Assembly: GCA_023229245.1 (NCBI GenBank)
Contig: JALNZU010000027.1
Span: forward strand, 1-43,864
Length of the DNA: 43,864 nt
Direction of reading: 5' to 3'
Source: Bacteroidales bacterium
GTDB lineage: Bacteria; Bacteroidota; Bacteroidia; Bacteroidales; F082
Shown here: one piece after another, positions 43,382 through 43,864 of the stretch
Layout: each line of letters starts with the position of its first letter
How positions within the stretch are numbered: the stretch's first letter is position 1
Notes under the pieces: model-generated
Told to the model about the DNA's origin: nothing
The model's input: the letters and a program-made list of their open reading frames with translations, nothing else
The model's database searches: none
Translations under genes and position numbers: made by a program

Positions 43382-43585
43382 ATGTACAAATATATTGGTA
43401 TTGATGTTTCAAAGCAAACCTTTGATGTTTTTGGCCTATCCAAAGAGGGGGTCAACCTTTCCCTTAACCGGAGCTTCATACAGCGTACGACCTGTAGGGC
43501 TGATGAGTTGCAGCTGCATGAAAACATGAAGGTTATGCTCGAGAAGCTCTATCCATTCATAAAAATTAGAGATGTATTTTTTTAG
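43382..43585 (+). pseudogene. IS110-family transposase, N-terminal fragment
   Basis: The frame starts MYKYIGIDVSKQTFDVF, the N-terminal strand of the DEDD RuvC-like domain of IS110 transposases with its first catalytic Asp (D8). After about 30 residues similarity stops. The remaining residues (QRTTCRADELQLHENM and on) are not continuous transposase sequence, and the frame ends inside the 43561 repeat. Full-length enzymes are about 300-400 residues, so the element is dead. Confidence 0.8.
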
Positions 43586-43693
43586 ATTCCTCACTGCGTT
43601 CGGAATGACAACTAGTAGTTGGGGTAAGGAGTTCTACACATAGGCGGCTGTGCCGCCTATGTGAAGAAATCTCTGTCTGTAAAAAAATCCACG
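43561..43693. repeat. 134-bp repeat with long hairpin (copy 2)
   Basis: This is a direct copy of 43017-43150 with point changes. The hairpin (43628-43648 with 43652-43672, loop TGT) is perfect for the inner 12 bp and imperfect outside. It cuts off the IS110 fragment. The two copies may have recombined or inserted separately. Confidence 0.8.
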
Positions 43694-43761
43694 ATATTTC
43701 GAGCGTCAGCGGGAAATCTCATACACGATTCTTTACGACTGCTTGATGTCTGGAGAATCAT

Positions 43762-43863
43762 TTATTCTACTATCAGTTTTCCGGTTAGAACTCCGTCTTG
43801 GTATATTATTCGTACCAAGTAAACTCCTTCTTTCCATCCTGCTGTTTGTATTCTGGCATTTCG
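43762..43863 (-). CDS. C-terminus of a protein with a type IX secretion sorting domain (partial)
   Basis: The minus strand reads into the window from the right edge and stops at 43762, giving 33 residues. AGWKEGVYLVRIIY followed by DGVLTGKLIVE and stop is the typical C-terminal strand pair of the Por/T9SS sorting domain (xGxYxVxxxxx...GKxxVx). The protein should be exported across the outer membrane and processed. Its main body lies outside the window, so its function is unknown. Confidence 0.75.
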   Translation of the reverse strand, partial: RNARIQTAGWKEGVYLVRIIYQDGVLTGKLIVE

Positions 43864-43864
43864 A

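Overview
The window looks like a chromosome segment from an anaerobic or facultatively anaerobic Bacteroidota species, most likely order Bacteroidales. Four things point there: TAnnTTTG-type -7 promoter boxes, a type IX secretion sorting domain at the right edge, the close resemblance of the guaA-encoded PP-ase half to Bacteroides enzymes, and Bacteroidetes-type families (AAA/DUF4143 ATPase, SpmA-SpmB fusion, LysM plus binding-protein fusion). I cannot name the species. I saw no rRNA, tRNA or CRISPR array.

Positions 1-7020 are an array of tandem repeats with a period of about 500-580 bp. Each unit is a chain of hairpins around a core of about 175 bp: a long outer stem (P1), a GC-rich hairpin followed by a T-run (P2), and an inner stem (P3) with a variable apical hairpin. 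Seven near-complete cores lie on the + strand (176, 674, 4389, 4927, 5440, 5977, 6555). One diverged core is on the - strand (3873-4043) and one short variant is on the + strand (3640-3733). Stem sequences differ between copies but mostly remain paired, which suggests selection on structure. An AAA/DUF4143 ATPase and an unknown protein (1404-3209) sit inside the array.

From 7056 to 12789 the genes are metabolic: an M81/MlrC-like lipoprotein, a divergent tdh/kbl pair for threonine catabolism, and an SpmA-SpmB fusion.

From 12953 to 20317 a compact minus-strand operon encodes a DUF134 regulator, three NifX/NifB-like proteins, a DUF5320 protein, a DUF89 protein, a ZIP metal transporter, two MinD-type ATPases with inserted 2x[4Fe-4S] ferredoxin modules, a CobO/BtuR adenosyltransferase and a CoA-disulfide-reductase-like flavoenzyme. 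It resembles the Desulfovibrio orange-protein (ORP) loci with extra metal and cofactor genes. Its promoter carries a perfect 16-bp palindrome.

From 20633 to 35469 lie a guaA homologue that has lost its glutaminase cysteine, a LysM/binding-protein fusion, a MORN-repeat lipoprotein, a prolyl oligopeptidase, a MATE exporter, a large PEP/pyruvate-binding protein with receiver-like N-terminal domains, miaA, a CCA-adding-type enzyme, and an ArsC/LMW-phosphatase-like protein lacking its catalytic cysteine.

From 35607 to 42626 lie nrfHA (nitrite ammonification) and an unusual upstream operon: a signal-less DUF1858/solute-binding-like protein, a HypB/UreG-like GTPase, an ABC ATPase with no permease, a zinc-ribbon protein and a PepSY membrane protein. 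The right edge (42683-43864) is a repeat-rich scar with an IS110 fragment and the C-terminus of a T9SS-secreted protein.
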